Below the pieces are notes generated by a model that was given only the letters and a program-made list of their open reading frames with translations, was not told the origin of the DNA and did not search any database. Shown piece after piece: positions 43,673 to 52,128 of a stretch of DNA of 64,000 bases (positions are counted from its first letter, which is position 1; every line of letters begins with the position of its first letter). Source of the stretch: Bacteroidetes bacterium B1(2017) (GTDB lineage Bacteria; Bacteroidota; Bacteroidia; UKL13-3); assembly GCA_002256395.1 (NCBI GenBank), contig NKJG01000005.1, positions 266,499 through 330,498 on the forward strand, written 5' to 3'. Position numbers and translations under genes: made by a program.

Positions 43673-44893
43673 TCAATCAATCTCAAAATAATTCAAGTCT
43701 TTGCTAAACGAATCTTTAATATACAGCGTGGCCAAAAAGGCAAGTGCTAAACAACATAAACCCACCCACATGGCTGCATTTATAGGGCCCATGGTTTTGC
43801 TTAAAGAAGAAAAACTTAAGGTAATAGGCACCACAGCGCCTCTTACAAAATTAGGTACAGTATTGGTAACCGTAGATCTAATATTGGTGCCAAATTGCTC
43901 GGAGGCAATGGTTACAAACAAGGCCCAATACCCTGTTCCGAAACCAATTCCAAAACACATGTATTTATAATATTCTACACTTACGTTGGTATTAAACAAA
44001 TACACAAACATGAGGCTAACAGATAATACTAAATAAACAAAAATAACCTTTTTGCGGCTTTTCAAATATTGGCTCAGCAAGCCACTAGCAAGATCTCCAA
44101 CAGATAAACCCAAATAGGCATACATTACACTATCTGCAATATCTATCTTTTCTATAAGGCCATGGGCTAAGGCAAACCTATCCGATAAATTAATGAGCAC
44201 ACCAATAGCAAACCAAATAGGTAAGCCAATTAAAATGCAGGCTAAGTATTTTAAAAACAAAGACCATTTTTTAAATAAAGAGAAGAAGTTGCCGCGTTTA
44301 ATTTCGCTATTGTGAAGCAAGTTTTGATACATGCCACTTTCATAGGCACCAGCACGCATAAGTAATAATGTTAAGCCAAGTCCGCCACCCACAATATAGG
44401 TTGTTTGCCACCCAAAGGTTTTGCCCACCATGCCAGCCACTACTGCACCCAGGGCGCCAAAGGTTACAATAATCATAGTTCCATAACCACGCTTTTCCTT
44501 GGGCATATTTTCTGCCACCAGAGTAATACCTGCACCCAGCTCGCCCGCTAAACCAATACCTGCAATAAAACGCATAATGGCATATTGGTTAATATCTGTT
44601 ACAAATGCATTTAAAATATTAGCTAATGAATATAAAAAGATGGAGCCAAACAATACCGAAACACGTCCTTTTTTATCGCCCATAATGCCCCAAAGCAAAC
44701 CGCCTAAAAGCATACCGGTCATTTGCAGGTTAAACAAAAATATTTCGTTGGCCTTCAGCGCATCTCCAGTAAAACCAAGCTCTTGCAAGCTTTGTTTCTT
44801 TACTACATTAAACACAATTAGGTCGTAGATATCTACAAAATACCCAAGAGCAGCGACAATAATAAGAAGGGTTACATTTTTTTTATTTTGCAT
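43673..44893 (-). CDS. MFS transporter
   Basis: 406 aa, twelve predicted TM helices. The loop 2-3 motif GLLWGIMGDKKGRVSVLFGS (about 68-87) and RFIAGIGLAGELGAGITLVAE in helix 4 are typical of the sugar/metabolite porter branch. The middle loop is basic (NLLHNSEIKRGNFFSLFKKW). The substrate is unknown; related Bacteroidota proteins include sialate and aromatic-acid carriers, which is only a family hint. Monocistronic. Confidence 0.88.
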   Translation of the reverse strand: MQNKKNVTLLIIVAALGYFVDIYDLIVFNVVKKQSLQELGFTGDALKANEIFLFNLQMTGMLLGGLLWGIMGDKKGRVSVLFGSIFLYSLANILNAFVTDINQYAIMRFIAGIGLAGELGAGITLVAENMPKEKRGYGTMIIVTFGALGAVVAGMVGKTFGWQTTYIVGGGLGLTLLLMRAGAYESGMYQNLLHNSEIKRGNFFSLFKKWSLFLKYLACILIGLPIWFAIGVLINLSDRFALAHGLIEKIDIADSVMYAYLGLSVGDLASGLLSQYLKSRKKVIFVYLVLSVSLMFVYLFNTNVSVEYYKYMCFGIGFGTGYWALFVTIASEQFGTNIRSTVTNTVPNFVRGAVVPITLSFSSLSKTMGPINAAMWVGLCCLALAFLATLYIKDSFSKDLNYFEID

Positions 44894-44960
44894 GAGCCTA
44901 GTATAGGTAGAGCAAAATACTAAATCTTGTTGGATTAGAAAACCTTAAGCTAAAAATGTA

Positions 44961-45437
44961 CTAAAACTTTAGCAAGGCAAGTAGTTCTAAAAGATATTTT
45001 TGATCCAATTCATCAAAGGTAGATAGGTGTTCGCTGTCAATATCTAACACAGCAACTACGGTTTGGTTCGAACCGAAAACTGGCAGCACTATTTCTGATA
45101 AGGAAGCGCTGCTGCAGGCGATATGACCAGGAAATTCATGCACATCGGGAACGATAATTGTTTTTTGTTGTTGCCAAGCACTGCCACAAACGCCTTTGCC
45201 AAATGCAATGCGAGTGCAAGCAACAGGGCCCTGAAACGGACCAAGAACCAATTGGTCGGCTTTTACAAAATAAAAGCCAACCCACCACCAATTGAACGCC
45301 TCTTTAAGGGCGGCACAAAAGTTGGAAAGATTGGCTATTAAATCCTCCTCTCCCTCAAAGAGGGCGCGCATTTGCGGCAAGAGTTGGATATACACTTCTT
45401 CTTTGCCTGCGGTTTTATTTAGTTCAACCGAGTGCAA
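44961..45437 (-). CDS. msrC: Free methionine-(R)-sulfoxide reductase (GAF domain)
   Basis: 158 aa from TTG 45437. Reduces free Met-R-sulfoxide in the cytoplasm. A GAF fold with the three family Cys: C74 (VACTRI), C84 (GKGVCGSAW) and C108 (GHIACSSAS); spacings of 10 and 24 residues equal those of E. coli C84, C94 and C118. SEIVLPVFGSNQTVVAVLDIDSE (in two parts) is also conserved. A longer frame with a Leu/Gln-rich start up to 45512 lies over the upstream small gene and is rejected. The start is 5 nt past that gene's stop, so both share a message. Confidence 0.88.
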   Translation of the reverse strand: MHSVELNKTAGKEEVYIQLLPQMRALFEGEEDLIANLSNFCAALKEAFNWWWVGFYFVKADQLVLGPFQGPVACTRIAFGKGVCGSAWQQQKTIIVPDVHEFPGHIACSSASLSEIVLPVFGSNQTVVAVLDIDSEHLSTFDELDQKYLLELLALLKF

Positions 45438-45441
45438 GGTA

Positions 45442-45672
45442 TTATTTTGCTGGAGCGTCAACCGCAGGAGCAGCAAGAGCAGTATCTGCAGGTGCAGCAA
45501 CTGGAGCAGCAATTTCTTCTGTGGCTTTTACATTAGCTCTGTTTACAGAATAATCTGCTTTATCAGCTTTGTACTGGTCGTTGGTTTCAAGTGTTTTTTG
45601 AGCTTCATTTTGGCCATAATGACAAGCGCTTAATGAGGCGGCAAAAGCAAAGGCAACTAAAATCTTCTTCAT
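45442..45672 (-). CDS. Small lipoprotein, Ala/Pro-rich
   Basis: 76 aa from ATG 45672 (MKKILVAFAFAASLSAC, lipobox SLSA-C). The mature part has a charged helix (EAQKTLETNDQYKADKADYS) and then an Ala/Pro/Asp-rich tail (PVAAPADTALAAPAVD). Small lipid-anchored proteins of this type are common in Bacteroidota; no role known. msrC follows. Confidence 0.65.
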   Translation of the reverse strand: MKKILVAFAFAASLSACHYGQNEAQKTLETNDQYKADKADYSVNRANVKATEEIAAPVAAPADTALAAPAVDAPAK

Positions 45673-45786
45673 TGTATTTTGTTTATTTTGAGCGGTCAAT
45701 AATTTTTCTGCGCTGCGAATATAAAATATTGTATCACTTTATTGGAATACAATCTCGCAACTTTTTTAGGTTCGAGCCAAATTCGT

Positions 45787-46722
45787 TTATTTTAACTCAA
45801 ATTCGGTGGCACCAATTTTAAAGCCTTCACAGTATATTTCGGCTTTATATAGGCCTTTTACAAATTCAGAGCCTTTATCCCAATAAATGCTAATTTGTTG
45901 AGCTTCTTGGGTATACTCAATCACCTTTTTAGCACTATACAGTGATTCTTCGTTTTGGTATTTGAAGGTTCCAGAACCGGCCAATTGGTTATAAACGGTG
46001 GCTCCATCTGGCCCCACAACTTTTAAATAAATATCTTTATTTCCCTTTTCGGTAACGTAATTTTCGTTGAGTGCAAAAGTTACTTTCAGCTGATTGAGCT
46101 GGCTCACCCTAATGGTTTCTTTTTCTTTGCCATTACTTCTAAGCTTTACTCCTGTAACAAACACATTTTGAGTGCTTAATTTAGCACCAATGGCAACCTT
46201 ATTGCTCAGGCGGGCAATGTCCATATTTAAGTCTTCGTTTTTGCGCTTTTGCTTGGTAATATCTGTTTTAAGCGTTCTATTTTCTGAGTTAAGGCTAACA
46301 ATTACGGTGTTTAAAGAGTCTATCTGACCAATATATTTACGTTTGTAATAGCGCAACAAATCTAATTCGTCGTTGGCTTTGGCAAGTTCTTCGCGGGTAA
46401 GTTTGCCTTTTCTAAGCATGGTTTCAATTCTATCTGCAAATTGTTGTAGCGAGTCGTTTTTCTCTCTTAAAAACTGATCCAACTGACTGTTACGGCCTTT
46501 GTAATCGGTTAATTCTAAATCTGTTTCTTTCAAAACCTTCTCTAATTCAACCTTAGCCGAATCTGTTTGGAACAATTCTACCTCTTTAACAGCAAGCTTC
46601 TTATCTGTTTTAAAATAGTTAAAGGTAAAGAAACACAATAATAGAATGAGTAGGATATTCAATACCGATTGAAAAATAATGATTAACCTGTATCGCTTTA
46701 ATTTTTTATCTTCATTTTGCAT
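45787..46722 (-). CDS. Membrane-anchored coiled-coil protein
   Basis: 311 aa from ATG 46722; 11 upstream codons starting further out are rejected. Short basic N-terminus (MQNEDKKLKRYR), one TM helix (about 14-36), a long coiled coil (about 45-175, with SLNTVIVSLNSENRTLK heptads) and a C-terminal beta domain (LRSNGKEKETIRVS ... YKAEIYCEGFKIGATEFELK). Resembles Bacteroidota proteins annotated only as chromosome-partitioning-like or hypothetical. The C-domain probably lies in the periplasm. Function unknown. Confidence 0.65.
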   Translation of the reverse strand: MQNEDKKLKRYRLIIIFQSVLNILLILLLCFFTFNYFKTDKKLAVKEVELFQTDSAKVELEKVLKETDLELTDYKGRNSQLDQFLREKNDSLQQFADRIETMLRKGKLTREELAKANDELDLLRYYKRKYIGQIDSLNTVIVSLNSENRTLKTDITKQKRKNEDLNMDIARLSNKVAIGAKLSTQNVFVTGVKLRSNGKEKETIRVSQLNQLKVTFALNENYVTEKGNKDIYLKVVGPDGATVYNQLAGSGTFKYQNEESLYSAKKVIEYTQEAQQISIYWDKGSEFVKGLYKAEIYCEGFKIGATEFELK

Positions 46723-46836
46723 GGAACAAAAATAGGGTTTGAAATTAGAATGCAAACTGCCCTTTTTCCACCGATGTTAAGATAAAGGCTTTATTTTTCG
46801 CTTGATTTATTAATATTGTGGGAAATTAGACAGATT

Positions 46837-47379
46837 TTGAAAATTACTACTACGCCCATTGAGGGGATATTGATAATAGAACCTCAAATTTTTAGAGATA
46901 GCCGTGGCTACTTCTACGAGAGTTATAACGAAGAAAAATTTCATGAAGCTGGCATAACGGCCAAGTTTGTTCAAGACAACCAATCGCTCTCGCAAAAGGG
47001 TGCCACAAGGGGTTTGCATTTTCAGGCACCCCCATTTGAACAAGGCAAATTGGTGCGAGTTGTTCAAGGAGCTGTAATGGATGTAGTAGTTGATATACGT
47101 AAGAATTCTCCTACCTATGGCCAAAGTTGGTGCATAGAACTTTCGGCAGAAAATCAACGCATGTTTTGGATTCCACCAGGCTTTGCCCACGGATTTGAAA
47201 CCTTAATGGATCAAACCTTATTTTTATACAAATGCACCAACGTATACAATAAAGGCTGCGAGGGCGGCTTGCTTTGGAACGACCCAGCCCTTGGTATTAA
47301 ATGGCAAAGTGCCGAACCTATTGTATCTGATAAAGACCAACTTTTACCTCTATTTAAAGACTTTACTAGCCCATTCTAA
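46837..47379 (+). CDS. rfbC: dTDP-4-dehydrorhamnose 3,5-epimerase
   Basis: 180 aa if translated from TTG 46837 (MKITTTPIEGILIIEP), the point where the family normally begins; TTG 46816 would add seven residues, and no ATG is available. Third step of dTDP-L-rhamnose synthesis. Landmarks: FRDSRGYFYESYNEEKF, catalytic His in GLHFQAPPF, GAVMDVVVDIRKNSPTYG, IPPGFAHGF and the Tyr-bearing YKCTNVYNKGCEGG. No other rhamnose genes are nearby. TDO starts 6 bp after its stop, so they are probably co-transcribed. Confidence 0.93.
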   Translation: MKITTTPIEGILIIEPQIFRDSRGYFYESYNEEKFHEAGITAKFVQDNQSLSQKGATRGLHFQAPPFEQGKLVRVVQGAVMDVVVDIRKNSPTYGQSWCIELSAENQRMFWIPPGFAHGFETLMDQTLFLYKCTNVYNKGCEGGLLWNDPALGIKWQSAEPIVSDKDQLLPLFKDFTSPF

Positions 47380-47385
47380 ACCCCT

Positions 47386-48336
47386 ATGTCTGAAAACCAT
47401 ATCGACGCCGATGTTGTATCTCTTATTAACCAATTAAAAGAGAAATACGAAGAAAACAGTCAGGACTTTAAAGCATACCTAGAAGGACTTGTTTACCAAG
47501 AATACACCAGTTACTGGGATTATATTATGGTAGATACCCTTTTAAGTTTGCAAAAGCCTAAGACCAATATTCCGGATGAAGAAATCTTCATCATGTATCA
47601 TCAAATTACTGAGTTATATTTTAAGCTGAGCCTACACGAAATAAAACAATTAAGTAGCCGTAAGGGTAAACTTACAGCTGCCTTTTTTGCTCAACGTGTG
47701 AAGCGTATCAATGCCTATTTTAGAAACCTGACCAACTCATTTGAAATAATGGTAGAGGGTATGGAAAAAGAGCAATTCTTAAAGTTTAGGATGAGCCTTT
47801 TACCTGCCAGTGGATTCCAATCGGCTCAATACCGAATGATAGAAATTTGCTCTACTCCACTAATACTCTTAGTAGACAAAGCACATAGAGATCAATTTTC
47901 AACGGATAGCGATATTGAAGACATGTTTAAATTTATCTATTGGAAACATGGCGCTACAGAGGTAGGTTCAGGCATAAAAACATTAACTCTTACTCAGTTC
48001 GAAAACAAATATGTTGGAAAACTGGTGCGCTTGGCAAAAGAATATAAAGACATCAATCTTTCTGAGCTCTACCAATCACTTCCAGTTGAAGATCAACAAA
48101 ACGAAGAATTGATTAAGCAGTTAAAAAGATTGGATCAAAATGTAAACGTAAATTGGCCTTTGGTTCATTATAAATCTGCTGTAAAATACTTGCAAAAACA
48201 ACCTGCCGATGTTGCCGCTACTGGTGGAACCAATTGGCAGAAATACCTGCCTCCACGTTTCCAAGTAAGGGTTTTCTTCCCTCAATTATGGAACGAGCAA
48301 GAAATGGCCGAGTGGGGCAAGAGCGCTTTTGAATAA
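47386..48336 (+). CDS. kynA: Tryptophan 2,3-dioxygenase family protein
   Basis: 316 aa haem protein that opens the indole ring of tryptophan to N-formylkynurenine. Conserved signature MYHQITELYFKLSLHEI (about 65-81, with substrate-site His and Tyr/Phe), FRMSLLPASGFQSAQYRMIE and the C-terminal FKFIYWKHGATEVGSG region. The family in Bacteroidota is longer than the E. coli form and this copy fits. It is followed at once by dispersed element C. No other kynurenine genes are in the window. Confidence 0.9.
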   Translation: MSENHIDADVVSLINQLKEKYEENSQDFKAYLEGLVYQEYTSYWDYIMVDTLLSLQKPKTNIPDEEIFIMYHQITELYFKLSLHEIKQLSSRKGKLTAAFFAQRVKRINAYFRNLTNSFEIMVEGMEKEQFLKFRMSLLPASGFQSAQYRMIEICSTPLILLVDKAHRDQFSTDSDIEDMFKFIYWKHGATEVGSGIKTLTLTQFENKYVGKLVRLAKEYKDINLSELYQSLPVEDQQNEELIKQLKRLDQNVNVNWPLVHYKSAVKYLQKQPADVAATGGTNWQKYLPPRFQVRVFFPQLWNEQEMAEWGKSAFE

Positions 48337-48339
48337 GAA

Positions 48340-48403
48340 GGCATGGCGTTGCATGGCATAGCATGGACGGGCGCTGCGCTTCCTTGGGCATGGTAAGATT
48401 TGG
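48340..48403 (+). repeat. Dispersed hairpin element, copy C
   Basis: GGCATGGCGTTGCATGGCA, TAGCATGGAC, hairpin GGGCGCTGCGCTTCC, TTGGGCATGGTAAGATT. Begins 3 bp after the TDO stop, codirectional. Second hairpin pair is G-C in place of T-A. Confidence 0.85.
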
Positions 48404-48520
48404 TTGTAGGGTCAGGTCGAGACCTGACCACTTTTTTGACATTGTATCAATAATCATATTGTCCCTTATATCCCTAATGTCCCTTTTGTATAATTAACAT
48501 TTTTTTAGGAAACAAAATTC

Positions 48521-48528
48521 TATTTTTG
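48521..48528 (+). promoter_or_regulatory. Promoter -7 box abutting 48533 start
   Basis: TATTTTTG fits TAnnTTTG; the ATG at 48533 is 4 bp further, implying leaderless transcription. Confidence 0.55.
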
Positions 48529-48532
48529 ATAG

Positions 48533-48955
48533 ATGAGAATTATAGCCACAGGTATTACTTTTATATGCCTTTTAATTGGCCTTGCAAAGGGCCAAGGAGT
48601 AGAGCAAAAGGCTATTGAGGTGGGGCAATATATTAAGATTGCCAAATGCAAAAATGGGCAGCCAGAGTTTGTTTCTATGGATGTATATGCCCGAACCAAA
48701 CCGTATAATAAAAGCAAGATAGACACCCTAACAGGGGATGGATTATTGGATGCCTTTTTTAATGATAAAAGCATAGATGCGAAACGCTTGCCATGCAGTA
48801 TGGGCGGATATAAGTATAAGATTGCAGCCCTGCATGAATTTGAGGAGAAAGGCACTACTAAGCGGGTAATGATATTATATACTGCTTACCCATTAACCCT
48901 TATTTGGGTTGAGTTAGATAAAGCAATTGAATTAGGGGAATTAGACTTTAACTAA
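48533..48955 (+). CDS. Small exported protein, unknown function
   Basis: 140 aa with signal peptide MRIIATGITFICLLIGLAKG. Mature part has KCKNGQPEFVSMDVYARTKPY, DAFFNDKSIDAKRLPCSMGG (two Cys that may pair) and YTAYPLTLIWVELDKAIE. No family recognised. Its stop overlaps the end of the converging corA gene by 4 bp. Confidence 0.6.
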   Translation: MRIIATGITFICLLIGLAKGQGVEQKAIEVGQYIKIAKCKNGQPEFVSMDVYARTKPYNKSKIDTLTGDGLLDAFFNDKSIDAKRLPCSMGGYKYKIAALHEFEEKGTTKRVMILYTAYPLTLIWVELDKAIELGELDFN

Positions 48956-49887
48956 AACAAGTTTTTCTTTCTAAAGAAGAACACTCCCAAGAGCGAAAAA
49001 AACACGGCGATAATGGTTACAATCCAAAAAGCATGTGGATTGTCTTGAAACGGCAAAGGCACATTCATACCATAAATACTAGCCACCAAAATAGGTAATG
49101 AAAGGATAATGGTTACGGTGGTTAAATACCGGATAGTAATATTTAAATTATTAGAAATAATACTTGAGTGAGCACTCATCATATTTCCTAAGATATTGCT
49201 GTAAATCTTGGCCATTTCTATGGCTTGCCTAATTTCAATATTTACATCTTCAATTAATTCGTGCTCACTATCTTTTAATGCTTCGGTAAGGTTATTACGT
49301 TGCAAACGTTGCATCATGAGTTCGTTGGCTTTAATGGAAGTACTAAAAAACACCAAACTTTTCTCTAATCTTAACAAATCTATTAGTTCTCTATTACGCG
49401 TACTTCTATGAAGCATTTGTTCAATATCACCTGCCCTATTATTAATATCCTTTAAGTATTTCAAATACAATAAGGAGCTTCTATAAAAAATTTGCATCAC
49501 AAAACGCTCATGCAAAAAAGTAAAAAAGCCCTTCACTTTCGATTCTTTAAATAGGTTCAAAACCTCCACTGGCTTGGAGCAAATGGTAACCACCACATCG
49601 CGTTTTATGAGAATACCAAGGGCAACGGTTGAGTAAGGCAAATCAGAATCTTCATCGTTTAAGCAAGGCACCCTACACACAATAAGCAAGGAATTTCTAT
49701 GGGCTTCCACACGTGCATTTTCGTCTGGATCTAAAGGGTCTAAGAAAACTTCGGGTGGAACTAAGAGCTTGTGGGAAAGAAACTCAATTTCATTATTGGT
49801 TGGGCTAACCATATTTATCCAGCAATCTTTTTCAATGCTTTCTATTTCATGCAATTGATTGTAGCCGCTTTTAAAATACTGGATCAT
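48952..49887 (-). CDS. corA: CorA family divalent cation transporter
   Basis: 311 aa from ATG 49887 (MIQYFKSGYNQL). Mg2+/Co2+ channel of the inner membrane. A large cytoplasmic N-domain with long helices is followed by two TM helices, with the hallmark YGMNVPLPF at the end of TM1 (about 272-280) and a basic C-terminus (FFRKKNLF). The open frame extends to 50064, but those 59 extra codons pass through dispersed element D and include a chance hydrophobic stretch, so they are rejected. Confidence 0.93.
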   Translation of the reverse strand: MIQYFKSGYNQLHEIESIEKDCWINMVSPTNNEIEFLSHKLLVPPEVFLDPLDPDENARVEAHRNSLLIVCRVPCLNDEDSDLPYSTVALGILIKRDVVVTICSKPVEVLNLFKESKVKGFFTFLHERFVMQIFYRSSLLYLKYLKDINNRAGDIEQMLHRSTRNRELIDLLRLEKSLVFFSTSIKANELMMQRLQRNNLTEALKDSEHELIEDVNIEIRQAIEMAKIYSNILGNMMSAHSSIISNNLNITIRYLTTVTIILSLPILVASIYGMNVPLPFQDNPHAFWIVTIIAVFFSLLGVFFFRKKNLF

Positions 49888-49974
49888 GATACTGGAGCCC
49901 TTAAATGAGGTGCAAAGCAAGGCACTACCGAGCAATAATGCAAGCGAAGAAATTATTAATTTTTTTTCAGGGAA

Positions 49975-50040
49975 GGCATGGCTTTGCATGGAGTTGCATG
50001 GACGTGCGCGTTGCTTACTTAGGCATGGTAAGACCTGCGG
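49975..50040 (+). repeat. Dispersed hairpin element, copy D
   Basis: GGCATGGCTTTGCATGGAG, TTGCATGGAC, hairpin GTGCGCGTTGCTTAC, TTAGGCATGGTAAGACC, TGCGG. Lies 88 bp upstream of corA, reading away from it; followed directly by copy E. Confidence 0.85.
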
Positions 50041-50049
50041 AAGGGAGGA

Positions 50050-50117
50050 GGCATGGGGTTGCATGGCGTGGCATGGACGTCTTGCGATGCAAGACTTAGG
50101 CTTGGGAAGACCTGCGG
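50050..50117 (+). repeat. Dispersed hairpin element, copy E
   Basis: GGCATGGGGTTGCATGGCG, TGGCATGGAC, perfect 7-bp hairpin GTCTTGCGATGCAAGAC, TTAGGCTTGGGAAGACC, TGCGG. Direct tandem with D, 10 bp apart. Its hairpin differs wholly from D in sequence but not in shape. Confidence 0.85.
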
Positions 50118-50146
50118 AGGGGAGTACGTATAGTCCTTATTGTCCC

Positions 50147-50518
50147 TTAAGTCACTTTTACTTCCTGCAGAGAGTTGCGGAAATTATTTATTTTTATGCT
50201 CAATAAGTGAAGTGCATTATAAAATTCATTGAATTCGGACTCAGTTATTAAATTTCTAAATTTATAGGTGTATAAAATATTTACACATTCATATAGTGAA
50301 CGACGAGATATATTTAAATAATTGGCAAAATCTTTTTTAGAAGTTGACCCAGAACCTTCACAAATATTGTTTGAAATACTAAGCCCTGCACCCCTTAACT
50401 GTTCTGCAAAACGAAACTGTTTTTTCTGTTCAGCTCGGTCTGCAAAATCAAATAAGTTGCTAGTTATTTTTATCGATTCCTGCCAAATAATCAAGTCCTC
50501 AAATCTAAATTTTCCCAT
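50147..50518 (-). CDS. Four helix bundle protein (S23/bAvd-like)
   Basis: 123 aa. Family landmarks: MGKFRFEDLIIWQESIKI at the start, FRFAEQLRGAGLSISNNICEG (in two parts) and NYLNISRRSLYECVNIL, then two more helices. Relatives are encoded in intervening sequences of bacterial 23S rRNA genes and, as bAvd, in diversity-generating retroelements; many free copies have unknown roles. Here it sits between dispersed elements D/E (+) and F (-), which face it as an inverted pair, so it may be cargo of that element. No reverse transcriptase is in the window. Confidence 0.88.
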   Translation of the reverse strand: MGKFRFEDLIIWQESIKITSNLFDFADRAEQKKQFRFAEQLRGAGLSISNNICEGSGSTSKKDFANYLNISRRSLYECVNILYTYKFRNLITESEFNEFYNALHLLSIKINNFRNSLQEVKVT

Positions 50519-50607
50519 ATCAAATTTGTTTCAACAAATTTGAAAACAAGAAACCATACCCACAAAAAAAAGAATTATTTTATCCTATAAACAGGATAAT
50601 TACCCCC

Positions 50608-50705
50608 ACCGAAGGTCTTACCATGCCATAGAAAGCGAAGCGCACGTCCATGCAACACCATGCATAGCATGCCTTCGCTAAAGCTTCGGCATGCTATGCC
50701 ATGCC
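50608..50705 (-). repeat. Dispersed hairpin element, copy F
   Basis: Minus strand: GGCATGGCATAG, then an extra perfect 12-bp inverted repeat GCATAGCATGCC / GGCATGCTATGC, GGTGTTGCATGGAC, hairpin GTGCGCTTCGCTTTC, TATGGCATGGTAAGACC, TTCGG. Starts within the last codons of rnhA and supplies its TAG. Confidence 0.85.
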
Positions 50706-51170
50706 TTTTTCCTGTTCCTTCTCGTAGTACTCATCCACTAAAAGCCCTCCACCATCTGCGGCGGCTGTTGCTAATTGGTCGCAGCGCTCGTTCATAGCGT
50801 GGCCGGCATGACCTTTAATCCATTTAAATTGTATTTGATGTTTGGGGTAAAGAGCTAAGAAACGTTTCCATAAATCGGGGTTCTTTTTGTCTTTAAAGCC
50901 CTTTTGCGCCCAACCAAAGACCCATTTCTTTTCTACGGCCTCGCACACATATTTGCTATCAGTGTATATGGTAATATCCAAATTGGGCAATTTCATAGAT
51001 TCAATAGCCACAATAACGGCAAGCAATTCCATGCGGTTATTAGTTGTAAGCCTATATCCTGCACTCATTTCTTTTTTATGAGGCCCACTAACCAAAACCG
51101 CTCCATAGCCTCCCCTTCCAGGGTTACCTCTTGCCGAACCATCTGTATATACCGTTACCTTCACTCGCAC
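50694..51170 (-). CDS. rnhA: Ribonuclease HI
   Basis: 158 aa from GTG 51170 (MRVKVTVYTDGS); a GTG two codons later would also serve. Degrades RNA in RNA-DNA hybrids. Catalytic acids D10 (YTDGSARGNPG), E48 (NNRMELLAV), D71 (YTDSKYV) and the Asp in NERCDQLA, with basic WIKGHAGHAMN, are all present. The final Gly-Met-Ala and TAG come from dispersed element F. Confidence 0.96.
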   Translation of the reverse strand: MRVKVTVYTDGSARGNPGRGGYGAVLVSGPHKKEMSAGYRLTTNNRMELLAVIVAIESMKLPNLDITIYTDSKYVCEAVEKKWVFGWAQKGFKDKKNPDLWKRFLALYPKHQIQFKWIKGHAGHAMNERCDQLATAAADGGGLLVDEYYEKEQEKGMA

Positions 51171-51229
51171 AAAAGAAAGGAAAAGAATGTAAGAATGAAA
51201 GTGAACATTTAAGCATAAAGTTCAAAGGC

Positions 51230-51260
51230 TTGACAAATACTCCCAAATAGCTTACCTTCG
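51230..51260 (+). promoter_or_regulatory. Promoter of the universal stress protein gene
   Basis: TTG at 51230-51232 and TACCTTCG at 51253-51260 (one mismatch to TAnnTTTG), 20 bp apart; 23 bp to the ATG. Confidence 0.55.
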
Positions 51261-51283
51261 ATATGGTTTAACCCCCACTAACC

Positions 51284-52120
51284 ATGTTGAAAATACTGGT
51301 TCCTACAGACTACTCACCCGAGGCAAAAAATGCATGTTTATATGCCTATCACTTTGCCGTTTATACAAATAGTTCTCTTGTTTTATATCATGCTATGCCG
51401 CAAATTATTTCGGCAAGTGATATGCCTTTCGAAAATTATTATTTAGATGAGGAGCAAGAAAAGAATTTATTATCGGATGCGTATAAAGAACTCTTAAAAA
51501 AGCATAAACTCGACCCAAGCTTAGTTGATTTTGAGGTAAAAGTTAACACCACAAATGTTATTACCAATGGCATTAAAAATGCCTACGATGAGTTTGATTG
51601 CGATTTGGTAATTATGGGTACACACGGAGCCAGTGGCTTTAGGGCGGTCTTCTTAGGAAGCAACACAGCACAATTTATAGCCGAAGCACATGTGCCAATA
51701 ATTGCTGTTCCAAAACAATATACTTTTAAGCCTATTTATCATTTAATTTATGCTTCAGATCTTCAAAATTTAGAAGGTGAGTTGGCCGTATTGGTTCCAT
51801 TTTCGGCTGTATTTCACGCAGCCTTGGAATTGTTTTATTTTGATTATGCTGGACCAGAAAGCGAAAAATTAATTTTTGATGCACAACAATATATTCATTC
51901 GCATAGCTATCAAAACATTAAGCTTACCATTAAAAAAGGTAGCATCCATTTATCTATTGCCGAAAATTTAAAGCAACAAATAAATCCATCAAACACGCAG
52001 CTATTAGTCATGTACAGAGCCGAACACAGTTGGATCGACAAGCTTTTAATTGGAAGTAACTCTCAAAAAATGGTACTCAACCCTGGCTTACCAATATTGG
52101 TTTTGCATAAAGGTCAATAG
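51284..52120 (+). CDS. Universal stress protein (two tandem domains)
   Basis: 278 aa. First UspA domain at residues 1-145 begins MLKILVPTDYSPEAKNA and ends with an ATP-binding loop GTHGASGFRAVFLGSN, matching G-2x-G-9x-G-S exactly, then VPIIAVPK. The second domain (about 155-278) is degenerate: it ends VMYRAEHSWIDKLLIGSNSQKM with the first glycines lost, so only the first is likely to bind ATP. Family members act in starvation and redox stress. Monocistronic with a visible promoter. Confidence 0.88.
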   Translation: MLKILVPTDYSPEAKNACLYAYHFAVYTNSSLVLYHAMPQIISASDMPFENYYLDEEQEKNLLSDAYKELLKKHKLDPSLVDFEVKVNTTNVITNGIKNAYDEFDCDLVIMGTHGASGFRAVFLGSNTAQFIAEAHVPIIAVPKQYTFKPIYHLIYASDLQNLEGELAVLVPFSAVFHAALELFYFDYAGPESEKLIFDAQQYIHSHSYQNIKLTIKKGSIHLSIAENLKQQINPSNTQLLVMYRAEHSWIDKLLIGSNSQKMVLNPGLPILVLHKGQ

Positions 52121-52128
52121 GTTCGAAC

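Noticed and set aside
45438..45512. Leu-rich N-terminus for msrC
   Set aside because: Out-of-frame reading of the Ala/Pro tail of the small lipoprotein gene; the family begins later.
49888..50064. 59-residue N-terminal extension of CorA with a hydrophobic stretch
   Set aside because: It is encoded by element D and upstream DNA; CorA proteins begin at the internal Met.
50147..50518. Diversity-generating retroelement from the bAvd-like protein
   Set aside because: No reverse transcriptase and no template/variable repeat pair in the window.
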